NCBI RefSeq assembly: GCF_035634895.1
Contig: NZ_DASQCC010000064.1
Span: 11,014 to 75,013, forward strand
DNA: 64,000 nt
Direction: 5' to 3'
Origin: Actinophytocola sp035634895
Lineage (GTDB): Bacteria > Actinomycetota > Actinomycetes > Mycobacteriales > Pseudonocardiaceae
Within the stretch, counting starts at the first letter, position 1; each line of letters starts with the position of its first letter. The translations under genes were made by a program, and so were the position numbers. Of the stretch, positions 53,648 to 61,481 are shown in pieces. The notes under the pieces are model-generated. The model saw only the letters and a list, made by a program, of their open reading frames with translations. It was not told the DNA's origin and searched no databases.

Positions 53648-54511
53648 GTGCACGCCGTCCCGCTCGTGCTGCTGCTGACGGCCTCGTGCCTCCACGCTGC
53701 CTGGAACTTCGCGGCGAAGCGGGTCGGCGACGGCGGCGCGGTGTTCGTCTGGTGGTACTACACGGTTTCCGCCGTCCTGTGTGTCCCGCTCGCGGTCGGT
53801 GAGCTGCTGCTGTCGGACGACCTGCGCCCGCGGTGGTGGTGGCTCGTGGCCGCCGCCGGAACGGCGGTACTACACGTCGGCTACGGCATCGTGCTCCAGC
53901 GCGGCTACGCCGCCGGCGACATGTCGGTGGTGTACCCGCTGGCGCGGGGGACCGGGCCGCTGCTGTCGGTGATCGTCGCCGTGCTGGTCCTCGGTGAGCG
54001 CCCCGGCGTGCTCGGCCTCGCCGGCGCCGGCGCGGTCGTGGCCGGCGTGCTGGTGATCAGCGCGGGCCGTCCCGCGGGCGGTGACCCGCGGCTGACCAGC
54101 GTGTTCTACGGCCTGCTCACCGGCGCCACGATCGCGGGCTACACGCTGTGGGACGCCCGTTCCGTCAACGCCATCGGCATGCCCCCGCTGCTCTACTTCG
54201 CCGCCGGTTCCGTGCTGCAGACCGTCCTGCTCACGCCGTACGCCCTCGCCCGCCCGGCGGCACGCCGCCGCCTGTGGGCCGGCCACCGCCGCGAGATCCT
54301 GGTCATCGCGGTGCTCTCCCCGCTCGCCTACCTCCTCGTGCTGTACGTCCTGCGAACGACCCCGGTCAGCGTGGTCGCACCGGTCCGCGAGCTGAGCATC
54401 GTCATAGGCAGCCTCATCGCCTGGCGCGTCCTAGGCGAACCCAACCCGCTACGACGTCTCATCGGCGCCGTGATCGTCCTCTCCGGCATAGTCGGCATCG
54501 CCCTGAGCTGA
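53648..54511 (+). CDS. EamA/DMT family transporter
   Basis: Ten-helix permease of 287 residues with two EamA repeats. First repeat SCLHAAWNFAAKRVGDGGAVFVWWYY to YPLARGTGPLLSVIVAVLVLGERPG; second repeat ends TTPVSVVAPVRELSIVIGSLIAWRVLGEP, both with the family Pro and Glu-x-Pro ends. GTG at 53648 with GGAGGGGG; the TTG at 53615 lies inside the operator. Probably exports or imports a metabolite sensed by the RpiR protein. Confidence 0.88.
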   Translation: MHAVPLVLLLTASCLHAAWNFAAKRVGDGGAVFVWWYYTVSAVLCVPLAVGELLLSDDLRPRWWWLVAAAGTAVLHVGYGIVLQRGYAAGDMSVVYPLARGTGPLLSVIVAVLVLGERPGVLGLAGAGAVVAGVLVISAGRPAGGDPRLTSVFYGLLTGATIAGYTLWDARSVNAIGMPPLLYFAAGSVLQTVLLTPYALARPAARRRLWAGHRREILVIAVLSPLAYLLVLYVLRTTPVSVVAPVRELSIVIGSLIAWRVLGEPNPLRRLIGAVIVLSGIVGIALS

Positions 54512-54523
54512 CCACCGACCCAA

Positions 54524-54784
54524 CCGCGAGTCCCGCGTCCAAACACCGCGAGTCGCGCGTTGAAACACCGCGAGTCCCGCGTTCGGACACACCGACCTGC
54601 GGGTTCGTGCAGATCATGGCCCGGGCGTGTGCACGAAAACGGGACTCGGTACACGAAACGCGACTCGGTATGCCCGAAAACGGGACTCGGTATGCGTGAA
54701 CGCGGGACTCGTGGGTGGGTGAACGCGGGACTCGCGGTGGGTGGACGCGGGACTCGGTGTGGGTGAATGCGGGACTCGCGGGTG
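54524..54784. repeat. Inverted 22-bp repeat array, locus B (4 left and 7 right units)
   Basis: Left units start at 54524, 54546, 54568 and 54590, exactly 22 apart, with CCGCGAGTCCCGCG cores; the fourth ends GGGTTCGTGCA. After an 18-base spacer the right arm begins TGCACGAAAACGGGACTCG at 54630, continues with one shortened 19-base unit at 54652, then 22-base units through about 54784, each with CGGGACTCG. Same design as 26096-26662, without an insert. This and a GT-rich tail fill the 329-base gap before the hemerythrin gene. Confidence 0.85.
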
Positions 54785-54840
54785 GTGGGGGTGGTGGTGT
54801 CGTTGAGCCGAGTTGGGGTGTGGGCGGTAGAACTGTCCGT

Positions 54841-55380
54841 ATGACTGATGTCGTGGATGTGCATCGTCCGGTTTCGGGTGATGTGATCGACTTGATTCTG
54901 GCCGATCATGCGTTGTTCGAGCTGCTGTTGCGGCAGTTGCGGGATGCCAGTGCTGACCGTGACGCGGTTCGGGGTGCGTTGGCCAACGTGTTGGTCGCCC
55001 ACGCGGAGGCGGAGGAGAAGTTCGTCTACCCGAAGCTGCGGAAGCGTTCGGCGGTGGGCGCGCACGAGGCGGAACACGGCGCGGAGGAGCACGCGGAAGG
55101 GCACGAGGCGCTGCTGAAGGTGCTGGAGCTGAAGGGCACCGACACGAAGGCGTTCGACGACGCGGTGGAGGAGCTGTCGGCGAAGGTCAACCATCACCTG
55201 GTCGAGGAGGAGCTGACGATCCTCAACCCCGCGCGGAGCGAGCTGGGTTCCCGTGCGCGGGCCGACCTGGGTGCGGAGTTCGTCAGGGAGCGCAACCGCC
55301 AGATCGACGACAACTGCGGCACGCTGACGAACGTGCGTGCGCTGGTGGCCCGTTCCCGACGGGAGGGCAAGCTCGACTGA
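54841..55380 (+). CDS. Hemerythrin domain protein
   Basis: Helical protein of 179 residues predicted to hold a di-iron centre. His and Glu/Asp positions: LILADHALFELLLRQL, VLVAHAEAEEKFVYPKLRK, HEAEHGAEEHAEGHEALLKVL and KVNHHLVEEELTILNPA. Such proteins may sense or buffer oxygen, NO or redox stress. ATG at 54841 (MTDVVDVHRPV); an open frame continues upstream through the repeat array but is low-complexity. No strong ribosome site. Confidence 0.86.
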   Translation: MTDVVDVHRPVSGDVIDLILADHALFELLLRQLRDASADRDAVRGALANVLVAHAEAEEKFVYPKLRKRSAVGAHEAEHGAEEHAEGHEALLKVLELKGTDTKAFDDAVEELSAKVNHHLVEEELTILNPARSELGSRARADLGAEFVRERNRQIDDNCGTLTNVRALVARSRREGKLD

Positions 55381-55440
55381 CCCGGTCCGCGGGCGTGACT
55401 GAGCCGGTCCGCCGGGCGCGGGCTGGTGTCCTGACTCGAA

Positions 55441-55488
55441 GGCAGGGCACCAGGTTGGCAGGGCACCAGGTTGGCAGGGCACTAGGTT
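55441..55488. repeat. Three tandem 16-bp repeats
   Basis: GGCAGGGCACCAGGTT at 55441, 55457 and 55473 (third copy has T for C at one site). It lies just before the spermidine-synthase-like gene and may be a regulator site or a slippage array. Confidence 0.7.
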
Positions 55489-55495
55489 GTGTGGC

Positions 55496-56356
55496 GTGGG
55501 ACGTAGCCGCAAGGCCCACGAGCCGGTGACGTGGGAGATCGACTCCGGTGTCGCGGAGCTGTTGCCGGATCCGGACGTGCCGGACGAGTGGACCCTGTGC
55601 GTCAACGGCACGCCGCAGTCCCATGTCGACCTCGCCGACCCCGCCCGCATCGAGTTCGAGTACGTGCGCCGGCTGGCACACGTGGCCGATCTCGTCGCGC
55701 CGGCCGGCGCTCCGGTGCGGGCCCTGCACCTGGGTGGAGGCGCCCTGACGCTGCCCCGCTACGTCGCCGCCACGCGCCCGGACTCGGCTCAGCAGGTGGT
55801 CGAGATCGACGCTGCCCTGATCGACCTCGTGCGCACCCGGCTGCCCGTCGACCGCTCGTGGCGCATCCGGATCCGGCAGGGCGACGCGCGCGCCGAGCTG
55901 GCCACGGCGGAGGTGGGCTCGTTCGACCTCATCGTCACCGACGTGTTCGTGGGCGCCCGCACGCCGGCCCACCTGACCTCGGTCGAGTTCGTGTCACTGG
56001 CCGCCGACGCGCTGCGCCCGGCCGGTGTCTACGCGGCCAACATCACCGACGGCACGTCACTGGCGTTCGCCAGAGCGCAGGTCGCGACCGTGTGTGCGGT
56101 GTTCCCGCACGTCTGCGTCCTCGCCGAGCCCGCCGTGTTCCGGGGACGGCGTTTCGGCAACTTCATCCTGGTCGGCTCCCGGGTGGAACTGCCCGTCGCG
56201 GACCTCACCCGCAGGACGGCCGGCGACCCGTTTCCCGGCCGCATCGAACACGGCGAGTCCCTGACGCGCTTCACCGGCGGCACCCGGCCCGTCACCGACG
56301 AGACCGCCACGATGTCACCGTCCCCGCCAAGAGGCACCTTCGGCCTGCCCGCCTGA
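55496..56356 (+). CDS. Spermidine synthase-like methyltransferase fold protein
   Basis: Protein of 286 residues. SAM/dcSAM-binding core: VRALHLGGGALTLPRYVAATRPDSAQQVVEID (motif I and acidic loop), RQGDARAELATAEVGSFDLIVTDVFVG, and TSVEFVSLAADALRPAGVYAANITDG. This is the pattern of fused or stand-alone spermidine-synthase-like proteins in actinobacteria that often lack the polyamine-specific Asp pair; methylation or aminopropyl transfer cannot be told apart here. GTG at 55496 is chosen; TTG at 55487 is possible. Confidence 0.82.
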   Translation: MGRSRKAHEPVTWEIDSGVAELLPDPDVPDEWTLCVNGTPQSHVDLADPARIEFEYVRRLAHVADLVAPAGAPVRALHLGGGALTLPRYVAATRPDSAQQVVEIDAALIDLVRTRLPVDRSWRIRIRQGDARAELATAEVGSFDLIVTDVFVGARTPAHLTSVEFVSLAADALRPAGVYAANITDGTSLAFARAQVATVCAVFPHVCVLAEPAVFRGRRFGNFILVGSRVELPVADLTRRTAGDPFPGRIEHGESLTRFTGGTRPVTDETATMSPSPPRGTFGLPA

Positions 56357-56402
56357 GCGGGGTGCCCATCGGCGTAGGCGTCCACATCGGAACGTGCGCA
56401 GC

Positions 56403-56930
56403 TCACGTCCGCGCCGGCATGGCGATGAGGCTGATCATGCGGCGCGTGCGGTCCTGGTCGGGATCGCGGCCGAGCCGGGCGGTGACGACCGCGCGGATCT
56501 CGGTCAGCAGCTCATTCATCTCGGTGTCGGTCAACCACAGTGCGGCCTGCTGGTAGGTCACGCCGTCGGTGGTGGGGTCGACCGGTTCGCCGACCAGATA
56601 CTGGTCGAAGTCGGCCAGCAGCCCGCCGACGAACGCGGTGAACGCCCGCCGGTGGTCGTCGGCGGTCATGGTGGCCTTGTCGGCCGGGTCGATCTCTGCG
56701 TGGCGCCAGCTCACCCGGTAGGTGCGTTCGACCGTGCCACGGACCCGTTTCTCGTCGAGCACCTCGAGCACGCCCGCGTTGGCCAGCGCCGCGACGTGCC
56801 GGTACATCGTCGCGGGCGGGATGTCGGGCAGCCGCTCGCGTAGCTGCGCGGTCGTGGCGGGGTGGCCGTCCAGGAAGGTGCGCAGGATCCGCAGCCGAAC
56901 GGGGTGCAGCAGCACGTCGAGAGTCGCCAT
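56403..56930 (-). CDS. ArsR-like winged helix regulator
   Basis: Protein of about 175 residues. Winged helix in the first 75: LDVLLHPVRLRILRTFLDGHPATTAQLRERLPDIPPATMYRHVAALANAGVLEVLDEKRVRGTVERTYRV in pattern; the rest is a helical effector part (AFTAFVGGLLADFDQYLV). ATG at 56930 or GTG at 56936. Divergent from the alpha/beta hydrolase with a 16-bp AT-rich palindrome between them. Confidence 0.86.
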   Translation of the reverse strand: MATLDVLLHPVRLRILRTFLDGHPATTAQLRERLPDIPPATMYRHVAALANAGVLEVLDEKRVRGTVERTYRVSWRHAEIDPADKATMTADDHRRAFTAFVGGLLADFDQYLVGEPVDPTTDGVTYQQAALWLTDTEMNELLTEIRAVVTARLGRDPDQDRTRRMISLIAMPART

Positions 56931-56958
56931 GGACACATCATTCCAACGTCTGGTACTT

Positions 56959-56974
56959 TTATCAAAATTGATAA
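56959..56974. promoter_or_regulatory. Palindrome TTATCAAAATTGATAA between regulator and hydrolase
   Basis: Perfect 7-bp arms TTATCAA/TTGATAA around AA. It stands out as AT-rich in a GC-rich region and lies midway between the two divergent start codons, so it is a likely operator for the ArsR-like protein. Confidence 0.65.
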
Positions 56975-56989
56975 CCATGGAGGTAGATC

Positions 56990-57928
56990 ATGTCTGGGGC
57001 CGACACAACAACGGAGACCGGCGTCGTGCGGGAGATCGAGCTGGCCGCGCCGGCGGCGGACGGAGTGGCGCTCGCCGGCACGCTCACCCTGCCCACCACG
57101 CCCGGCCCGCACCCGGCGGTGCTGTGCCTGCCCGGCTCGGGGAAGATCGACCGCGACGCCAACGCCGGCCGCGTGCGCATGGAGCTTGGCCGTCCGCTCG
57201 CGTACGCCCTTGCCGCGCAGGGCATCGCCTCACTGCGTTACGACCGCCGCGGCGTGGGCGCCACCCCCGGTGACTGGCACACGGTCGGGTTCCTCGACAA
57301 CCGGGCCGACGCCGTGGCCGCGCTGCACGCCCTGCGTGGCCACCCGGAGGTCGCCCCGCGCGCCGTCGGCGTGCTCGGGCACAGCGAGGGCGCGGTGCAT
57401 GCGATGTGGCTGGCCGCTCATGCCCAGCCCGCGGCTGCCGTCCTGCTGTCCGGCTACGCGCGTCCCGGCGAGGAGGCCGTGCGCTGGCAGGGGAGCCAGC
57501 TCGCCGCCTCGCTGCCGCGTCCGGTCCGCCCGCTGCTGCCCGTCCTGCGTCGCGTCGCCACCCGGCAGCTGGCCCGGTTGGCCGCGACCACGACCGACTC
57601 GGCCCGCATCGGCGGCATGCGGCTCAACGCCCGGTGGTGGCGTGAGCAGCTGGCCTACGACCCCAGCGCGGACCTCGCCCGCATCACGGTTCCCGTCCTG
57701 GCGGTCACCGGTGACAAGGACGTCCAGGTCGATCCCGCCGACCTGGACGTGATCGCCCGCCTGATCCCCGGCGGCGCGGAGACCCACCGTGTTCCCGGCC
57801 TCACCCACATCCTCCGCCGCACCGACGGCCCGGGCTCCGTGTTCGCCTACCGCCGCCTGCTACGCCAGCCGGTCGACGCCGACCTGCTCACCGGCGTCGC
57901 TCGCTGGCTGGCCGGCCGGCTCCGGTGA
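56990..57928 (+). CDS. Alpha/beta hydrolase (dienelactone hydrolase-like)
   Basis: Serine hydrolase of 312 residues. Oxyanion region LCLPGSGKIDRDAN, nucleophile GHSEGAVHA with Ser132, acid in AVTGDKDVQVDP and His in PGLTHILRR. The cap contains YDRRGVGATPGDWH upstream as usual. GGAGGT lies 5-10 bases before the ATG. Divergent from the ArsR-like gene, and its 3' end overlaps the second MMPL gene by 69 bases on the opposite strand. Confidence 0.88.
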   Translation: MSGADTTTETGVVREIELAAPAADGVALAGTLTLPTTPGPHPAVLCLPGSGKIDRDANAGRVRMELGRPLAYALAAQGIASLRYDRRGVGATPGDWHTVGFLDNRADAVAALHALRGHPEVAPRAVGVLGHSEGAVHAMWLAAHAQPAAAVLLSGYARPGEEAVRWQGSQLAASLPRPVRPLLPVLRRVATRQLARLAATTTDSARIGGMRLNARWWREQLAYDPSADLARITVPVLAVTGDKDVQVDPADLDVIARLIPGGAETHRVPGLTHILRRTDGPGSVFAYRRLLRQPVDADLLTGVARWLAGRLR

Positions 57929-60115
57929 TCGACCCTCACCCGCGTGGGACGCCGTGCCGCCGGAAGTCGGCGGCCTCGGTGAGGTGACGTCGGCGCGTTG
58001 GTCCGGCTCGCCCTGGCCGCCGTTTCCGGGCTCCGGCACGGGATCGCGGTGGTCGAGCAGGTGGGGGAGTGACCGGTCGAGCCAGCGTGGGAGCCACCAG
58101 TTCCAGCGGCCGAGCAGGACCATGGTCGCCGGCACGAGCAGGCAGCGCACGATGGTGGCATCGACGACGATGGCGGTGGCCAGGCCGAGGCCGAAGATCT
58201 TGACGGTGGGGTTGTCGACCAGGACGAAGCTGGCGAACACGCACACCATGATCAGGGCGGCGGAGGTGATCACGCCACCGGTCTCCGCGAGGCCGCGGCG
58301 CACGGCCAGGCGGTTGTCGCCGGTGCGGGCCCAGTGTTCCTGGACCGCCGAGAGCAGGAAGACCTCGTAGTCCATGGAGAGTCCGAACAGGACGGCGAAC
58401 AGCACCATCGGCACGTAGCTGTCGATCGGCACCGACCCGTCGAGGCCGAGCAGGCCCGCGCCCCAGCCCCACTGGAACACCGCGGTGACCACCCCGTACG
58501 CGGCGCTCACGGACACGATGTTCATCAGCGCCGCCTTGACCGGCAGCAGCACCGACCGGAACGCCAGCAGCAACAGCACACACGCCACCCCGACGACCAC
58601 GAGGATGAGCCACGACAGCCGTTCGGTGATGCGGTTCGCCAGGTCGAGGCGTGTCGCGGTCCCGCCACCGACGTGTGCCGTGCCGAACCGGGGCAGCACC
58701 TCGGTCCGCAGCCGCTCGACGAGGTCGCCGGTCGCGGGGTCGGAAGGGGGCGTGTCCGGGACGACCCGCAGGGACACCGCGCCGGCGGGCAGCCGACGCG
58801 GCGGTGCCACCGACGCGACACCCGCGGTCGCGCCCAGGGCGGCCGCGGCGGGCCCGGCCTGGGCCGGGTCGGTCAGCACCACGGTGAGCGGGCCGTTCTC
58901 ACCCGGCCCCCACCCGGCGGCGGTGGCGTTGTAGTGCAGCACGGTCTGCTGGTCGGTGCCGCGGTCACCGGCGTCGGACTGGCCGAGCCGCAGCGCGAGC
59001 GCCGGCGCACCGAGCCCGAGCAGCACGACCGCGCTGGCGACCGCGACGGCCACGGGCCGGCGGGTGGCCCACCACCCGAACCGGCCCCACGCGCCGCGGT
59101 CGAGGTCGTCGTCCGTGGCCGCGGCCGGCCGGCCGCGGCTCAGCCTGGTGCCCGCCATGGCGAGCACGGCCGGGGCCAGCGTGACGGCCGACAGCACGGC
59201 GCCGGCGACCAGCAGCGCGCTGCTCCAGCCGAGCCAGGACACGAAGTCGATGCCGGTGAGCATCAACCCGCTGATCGCCACGACCACGGTCGCGCCGGCG
59301 AACAACACGGCGGCGCCGGCCGACCGGGCGGTACGGGCCACGGCGTCCGGCACGGGCACCCCGGCGGCGAGCAGCCTGCGCTGTCTGTTGACCAGGAACA
59401 GCGTGTAGTCCACGCCCACCCCGAGCCCGATCATCGCGGCGAGCGTCGGCGCGACGTCGGGGATGCTGACGGCGCTCTTCAGCATGTCCAGCCCGGCGAG
59501 CCCGCCGACGACCACGACCACCGCGGAGACGATCGGCAGCAGCGCCGCGACCGCCGAGCCGAACGCCAGCAGCAGCACCACCAACGCGGCCACGATCCCG
59601 ATGATCTCGCTCGGCCGGGAGTTCAGCGCCGACAGCTCACGTCCCAGCGTCCCGCCGAGCGCCACGTCCATCCCCGCCGCACGCGCGGGTCCGGTGGCGT
59701 CGAGCACCTGCTGTCCCAGTGCCTTGCCGGCGGTGACGCCGGGGTCGAGCGGCACGGTGAACCGCACCGCGGTCCGGTTCGGGCTCGGCTCGACCCGCGC
59801 GGGTACCGTGCCGACCCCCGGCACCGCCGACACGGCGACGACCGTGTCCCGTATCGCGGCCCGAAGTCCTGGCGAGTCAACGCGCGTGCCGGCCGGCGCG
59901 GTGAGCACCAGCTGGGAACTCTGTTGGCCGAACGGTTTGTCCGCGGACAGCAGCGCGTTGGCCGCCTCGCTGTCGCTGCCGGGCACCACGACGTCGTCGG
60001 CCGTCGTGCCGTCCACCAGCCGAGCGCCGGCCAACAACCCGACCGCGAGCAAGACCCATAACAGCACCACCAGCTTGCGGTGGCGCCCACACCACCCCGC
60101 GAGCGCTGAGAGCAC
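57860..60115 (-). CDS. MMPL/RND family membrane transporter
   Basis: Exporter of about 751 residues with two MMPL repeats. Proton-relay motifs GVGVDYTLFLVNRQRR and GLSMDYEVFLLSAVQEHW. Blocks VVVPGSDSEAANALL, SVIGL-type helices and SWLGWSSALLVAGAVLSAVTLAPAVLAMAG are typical. GTG at 60115 (VLSALAGWCGRHRKLVVLLW, preceded by GGAGGGG) is preferred over 60148. The last 60 residues (RDPVPEPGNGGQGEPDQRADV on) are hydrophilic, and part is read opposite the hydrolase gene. No dedicated regulator adjoins it. Confidence 0.88.
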   Translation of the reverse strand: MLSALAGWCGRHRKLVVLLWVLLAVGLLAGARLVDGTTADDVVVPGSDSEAANALLSADKPFGQQSSQLVLTAPAGTRVDSPGLRAAIRDTVVAVSAVPGVGTVPARVEPSPNRTAVRFTVPLDPGVTAGKALGQQVLDATGPARAAGMDVALGGTLGRELSALNSRPSEIIGIVAALVVLLLAFGSAVAALLPIVSAVVVVVGGLAGLDMLKSAVSIPDVAPTLAAMIGLGVGVDYTLFLVNRQRRLLAAGVPVPDAVARTARSAGAAVLFAGATVVVAISGLMLTGIDFVSWLGWSSALLVAGAVLSAVTLAPAVLAMAGTRLSRGRPAAATDDDLDRGAWGRFGWWATRRPVAVAVASAVVLLGLGAPALALRLGQSDAGDRGTDQQTVLHYNATAAGWGPGENGPLTVVLTDPAQAGPAAAALGATAGVASVAPPRRLPAGAVSLRVVPDTPPSDPATGDLVERLRTEVLPRFGTAHVGGGTATRLDLANRITERLSWLILVVVGVACVLLLLAFRSVLLPVKAALMNIVSVSAAYGVVTAVFQWGWGAGLLGLDGSVPIDSYVPMVLFAVLFGLSMDYEVFLLSAVQEHWARTGDNRLAVRRGLAETGGVITSAALIMVCVFASFVLVDNPTVKIFGLGLATAIVVDATIVRCLLVPATMVLLGRWNWWLPRWLDRSLPHLLDHRDPVPEPGNGGQGEPDQRADVTSPRPPTSGGTASHAGEGRSPEPAGQPASDAGEQVGVDRLA

Positions 60116-60265
60116 CTCGAACCCCTCCAGTTTCGTCGAGGTGCACATCCTGCCGCAGCGACCCGGCCGCGCCGGTCGCCACCCGGAAGTCCGGCACGGA
60201 AGTGCCGCGCCGGTCCCGTTCAGCGCACGGACGAGTACGAGGGCGCGAACCGGCTGGGGCGGCTG

Positions 60266-60532
60266 TCAGGACGCCGCTTCGAGCGGCGGGTTGTTGCGCC
60301 ATGCGGCGGCGAGGTCCTGTATCGGCAGGTCGAGTACCTCGCTGAGGCAGGCGATCGTGCCGAACGCGGGGGTCGGGAGCCGACCGGTCTCGATCTTGCG
60401 CAGCGTCTCCGGCGACATGCCGGCCGCATTGGCCACCTCACCGAGATCGCGGTCCGCCCGCGCGTCACGGAGCAGCCTGCCCAGACGCCTGCCGGCCTCG
60501 ATCTGTTCGGACGTGAGCGGGTTGCGGACCAC
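60266..60532 (-). CDS. XRE-family helix-turn-helix regulator
   Basis: Small DNA-binding protein of 88 residues: RRLGRLLRDARADRDLGEVANAAGMSPETLRKIETGRLPTPAFGTIACLSEVLDLPIQDLAAAW is a complete XRE/Cro domain. GTG at 60532. Divergent from a methionine aminopeptidase with two 14-bp palindromes between them, one of them 18 bases from its start, so it probably represses both genes. Confidence 0.88.
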   Translation of the reverse strand: MVRNPLTSEQIEAGRRLGRLLRDARADRDLGEVANAAGMSPETLRKIETGRLPTPAFGTIACLSEVLDLPIQDLAAAWRNNPPLEAAS

Positions 60533-60549
60533 GCCGCCAGCATACGGCT

Positions 60550-60591
60550 GGTATTTTAATACCGCAAGTGCTACGTTGGTATTATTATACC
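60550..60591. promoter_or_regulatory. Twin operators GGTATTTTAATACC and GGTATTATTATACC
   Basis: Two 14-bp palindromes at 60550-60563 and 60578-60591, with GGTATT/AATACC or GGTAT/ATACC arms, 28 bases centre to centre. They lie between the divergent XRE and aminopeptidase genes and are the most AT-rich part of the area. Likely binding sites of the XRE protein. Confidence 0.75.
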
Positions 60592-60609
60592 GACGATGCG
60601 AGGGAACCG

Positions 60610-61404
60610 ATGATCGAGCTGAAGACGCCCGCGGAGATCGAACGGATGCACACCACCGGGCAGTTCATCGCCCAGATCCTGTCCGAGCTCAGCGAACTGG
60701 CCGACGTGGGCGTCAACCTCCTCGACCTGGAACACCACGTCCGTGACCGGATTCGCGAGCGCGGGGCCCAGTCCTGCTACTGGGACTACGCCCCGTCCTT
60801 CGGCAACGGCCCGTTCCGCAACGTCATCTGCCTGTCGGTCAACGACGCCGTGCTCCACGGACTGCCCCACGACTACCCGCTGCGCGACGGGGACATCCTC
60901 ACCATGGACCTCGCGGTCGGCATCGACGGCTGGGTCGCGGACGCCGCCCGCACCATCATCGTGGGCACCCCGTCCGACGACGACCTGCGACTGCTCCGCG
61001 CGACCGAGGAGGCGCTCGTCGCCGGCATCGAGGCCGCGCGGCCGGGCAACCGGCTGGGTGACATCTCCTCGGCGATCGAGACGGTCGCCACCGGCTACGG
61101 CTACCCGATCAACAACGAGTTCGGCGGCCACGGCCTCGGACGAACCATGCACGAGGACCCGCATGTCCCCAACAGGGGTCGCGCCGGCCGTGGCCTCAAG
61201 CTTCGCGCGGGCATGACCCTGGCACTCGAACCCTGGTTCGCCCGCACCACCGACCGGATCATCTTCGACCCCGACGGCTGGACCATCCGCTCGGCCGACG
61301 GCTCCCGCACCGCCCACTCCGAACACACGGTCGCGATCACCGAGACCGGCCCGCGGGTGCTCACCCAACGCCTGCCACACCACGTGGACTCGGCCTCGGC
61401 GTGA
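60610..61404 (+). CDS. map: Type I methionine aminopeptidase
   Basis: Metalloenzyme of 264 residues removing N-terminal Met. Metal and catalytic residues are all present: His in AVLHGLPHDY, Asp in LTMDLAVGIDGWVADAARTI (two Asp), His in GHGLGRTMHEDPHVPN, Glu in TLALEPWF and Glu in AHSEHTVAITETG. No N-terminal zinc-finger extension. ATG at 60610 (MIELKTPAEIERMHTTG) with GAGGGA upstream; upstream start at 60568 lies in the operator. The divergent XRE gene and operators suggest conditional expression, so this may be an accessory copy rather than the housekeeping enzyme. Confidence 0.9.
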   Translation: MIELKTPAEIERMHTTGQFIAQILSELSELADVGVNLLDLEHHVRDRIRERGAQSCYWDYAPSFGNGPFRNVICLSVNDAVLHGLPHDYPLRDGDILTMDLAVGIDGWVADAARTIIVGTPSDDDLRLLRATEEALVAGIEAARPGNRLGDISSAIETVATGYGYPINNEFGGHGLGRTMHEDPHVPNRGRAGRGLKLRAGMTLALEPWFARTTDRIIFDPDGWTIRSADGSRTAHSEHTVAITETGPRVLTQRLPHHVDSASA

Positions 61405-61481
61405 GCTCGGCAGACGACACCGAGACCGGGGACCTGGCGAGCGGGCAGCAGGTGGACGGGTAGGCATGAACCGCGCCAGGG

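Noticed and set aside
54524..54784. Coding use of the repeat array (several overlapping short frames)
   Set aside because: Frames only translate the tandem repeat and lack ribosome sites.
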